Shown here in pieces: positions 61,843 through 64,000 of a DNA stretch of 64,000 bases. The notes beneath the pieces are model-generated. The model ran no database searches and was not told where the DNA came from. It worked only from the letters and a program-made list of their open reading frames with translations. How positions within the stretch are numbered: position 1 is the stretch's first letter; every line of letters starts with the position of its first letter. A program made the position numbers and the translations under genes. The DNA comes from Ptychodera flava (lineage: Eukaryota; Hemichordata; Enteropneusta; Ptychoderidae): NCBI RefSeq assembly GCF_041260155.1, contig NC_091947.1, positions 34,916,032 through 34,980,031 of the forward strand, written 5' to 3'.

Positions 61843-62788
61843 GTAAGGTTTTAGAAAAGGGTCAACAACCGGAACTATCACTGGTACAGTACGCCACAGG
61901 GCCAGGCAGCATTTTAGCTGGTTCTTTTTACCGTCCGTCCTCCACTGACCCCTGGCTGTATGTTGTGTAACCGTTACCATGAGGATTTGATACTATAGTC
62001 AGATGTTTACCCTCATGTTTAGATATCCCTAAGAACATGAAGAAGACCCGAAAGTTCACGGTTGAATAGTTACCACCAACGGTATGTAGTAGTACTCGTG
62101 AAAACTTACGTTGAGTGATGTTCTCAAGTTCGTACTGTACCGTACTCACTGAATACTATTCGCGTTTTGTCAATTATTGCCAGAGATACTTTCTTCCGCG
62201 GATCATACACCACATGCTGTAAGCTACATTTATAATTGTTTCCAGAATGTTTGACAAGAGAAGCACTTTGTACGTGAAATACGTTTTCCCACGGTCGGAC
62301 CGGGACGACAAAGCGGGTAGAACTGTGCCTACGACCCGCGATTCCACAAACACGGAGTCGTCCGTTTACACATGTAGTGAATTTGGTCAGATGAGAGCAT
62401 ATCCGTTGCCAATTAACCGTACTGCACGAATCAGTACCCTAACTATCAGCTTCCCCTAGCTCCTGTAGGCATGACCGTGCACGTGAACCAGCAATGCATG
62501 ATGATCAGTCAACCATTTGTGATCGAAAACACTGGCATGATAACGCCCCCTTCCTTGCCATACCCCGGTACATGCATCGCATTATCTTGTAATACGTCTC
62601 CCCCACCAAGTCTTATGGTTACATGTAATGGATTCCTAATTATCACAAAGGTGTTGGCGAGTTTCTTATTTTGTCAACCTTCAGTCCAATAAGAAGCAGA
62701 GCAACATTGAAATGTTACGTTGTTTTCTTGTATGAGAAACTTGATGAGTAGATGCATAGACCCTCCAAAATGGTAGGAACGGACTTAT
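61843..62788. other. Stretch without a supported gene
   Basis: It could be intron 1 of a gene starting at 61791. The open frames at 62247-62459 and 62471-62692 have no domain, and the first cannot be joined in frame to the exon at 61791. Confidence 0.4.
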
Positions 62789-63402
62789 GGAACCATCATT
62801 GTTTATGGCCTAGGGGGTTGAGGAGTGTGAGGGGTCACTCAAAAAAAATGAAAACTACAAGGGGGTGCTAAAAATGTGGAGAGAAAGAAGTAAGGTTACT
62901 CAATTTCTGGTGCAAAATAAATTGAAAACACCTCTCAGATTGCACCAGACTGCACCATTACACACATAAATTTCTCAATATGTTTCATGCCAGAGCAGGG
63001 ACACCCCACTGTAACTAACACTTTCCCCAGCCTCTCCTGCACCCCCCCCCCCCATATGCTTCAAATTCTGCCCAGTCAGATATCCAAGTGAAAACCCTGT
63101 CATGATACCTATCTAAATGAAACAATACTGTGTGGTTGGATACTGGCTGTAGCGTTAGCTTTATATCTGTATTTTGTTGTCACTTTGAATTTCATTTTGT
63201 TGGTTTCACCTTTTTGGACCGTCATGAGATAACTGATGATAATCTAGCAGGGTATATCAGGATTTGAAAGGTGTTTCCTATTGCTTTATTTTTATAAATT
63301 TTATGAATACATGTAGTGATATTTAACTTTTTTAAGTAGGGGTGGGGTGGTTTCTGATGAAATTCCTCCGAGCCCCTAAGCCGTAAATAATGATGGCTCC
63401 CT
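62789..63402. mobile_element. ~614-bp TIR element with G/C-rich subtermini
   Basis: GGAACCATCATTGTTTATGG with CCTAGGGGG on the left pairs with CCCCTAAGCCGTAAATAATG and ATGGCTCC on the right, with several mismatches. The layout (short TIR, then G-rich tract) resembles the 14.65-15.65 kb element, but the end sequence differs. Confidence 0.6.
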
Positions 63403-64000
63403 TAGCAGGGTAGCAGATAACTACTTTGGTAGGATCTGTGGAATTATCTCATGGGGATGTGAGGAAGTCTCTGGATTGATCAGTGAATTATATTTTTTTA
63501 CTGAATGTCAAAATTACCGTTGCTTTAATAGAATTACATGTCAGCTTTGGCAATGCTAGTGGATTTTGTGATGTACGTCATCCTTCCATTACTAAATGAA
63601 TCTGATTATCAAGTATTGTAGCCCAAACTGTTTTCTACATCTACGAATCCTCTGGCATTGCAGCAGTAATGTACCCCTTCCCTGCCCATAATGGACTCAA
63701 GCAAACTTTGCACGCCATAAAATACTCTGCCCATTGTACATTATGTCGTGCAGTTTCTCTTTATTCATTATGGTCTTTGAGGGGGTATATTATTGCACAA
63801 TATTCCTGTTTATCTGTTTTTATGTAGTTAGTTTAACCTGAAGTTCCTGAAACACAAAATAGCCAACATCCCCAGTAGGATAAAAAAATGTATTTTTGGC
63901 TTCAGTCAAATTCAGACAGAACTATACATATTATTGGTATCAATCTATTTTCAGAGATTTGAATTAACTGTTTTTACTTGGTAAGTTCAATTGACAACAA
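63403..64000. other. Terminal stretch without a supported gene
   Basis: AT-rich, no recognisable repeat end or exon. Confidence 0.45.

Overview
The window is animal nuclear DNA. It is AT-rich and has GT-AG introns of about 0.4 to 4 kb, non-LTR retrotransposons in several states of decay, and many short inverted-repeat elements, several flanked by TTAA. The one gene I recognise firmly is a member of the DNA polymerase mu / terminal transferase family. With the repeat style, this suggests an invertebrate deuterostome. A hemichordate is my best guess, made from general impression and not from any search.

Layout. 1-5.2 kb: a full-length but frameshifted L1/Tx1-type LINE, bounded by a perfect 15-bp target-site duplication. 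5.2-16.5 kb: no convincing gene; microsatellites, a decayed CR1/L2-type LINE on the minus strand (8.56-10.2 kb), TTAA-flanked miniature elements (one nested in another) and a 1-kb terminal-inverted-repeat element. 16.5-24.7 kb: two same-orientation copies of a ~3.4-kb element with TACGGCGCGCC termini. Each copy has its own 7-bp target duplication, so these are two separate insertions. 25.1-27.3 kb: a plus-strand gene I do not recognise. Its five exons join in phase and contain a diverged tandem duplication of an exon pair. 28-36.6 kb: mostly non-coding, with three TTAA elements side by side near 33.3-33.9 kb, a 150-bp tandem repeat and a long TG/TA/CA microsatellite.

39.38-56.72 kb (minus strand): a complete nine-exon POLM/DNTT-family gene. 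All splice phases join to a 536-residue protein with BRCT, 8-kDa, helix-hairpin-helix and nucleotidyltransferase parts, and all three catalytic aspartates. Its introns hold a 2.36-kb element with a near-perfect internal palindrome, several TTAA elements, two LINE fragments and a small foldback element. A TATA-like box lies about 80 bp upstream of the start codon, and a 970-bp foldback element begins about 280 bp upstream. 58-64 kb: further inverted-repeat elements, a LINE 3' fragment on the minus strand, and a possible first exon coding a signal peptide at 61.79 kb.

The polymerase presumably acts in non-homologous end joining, filling or extending poorly paired ends. No other gene here can be tied to it. 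Most of the rest of the sequence is transposon-derived.
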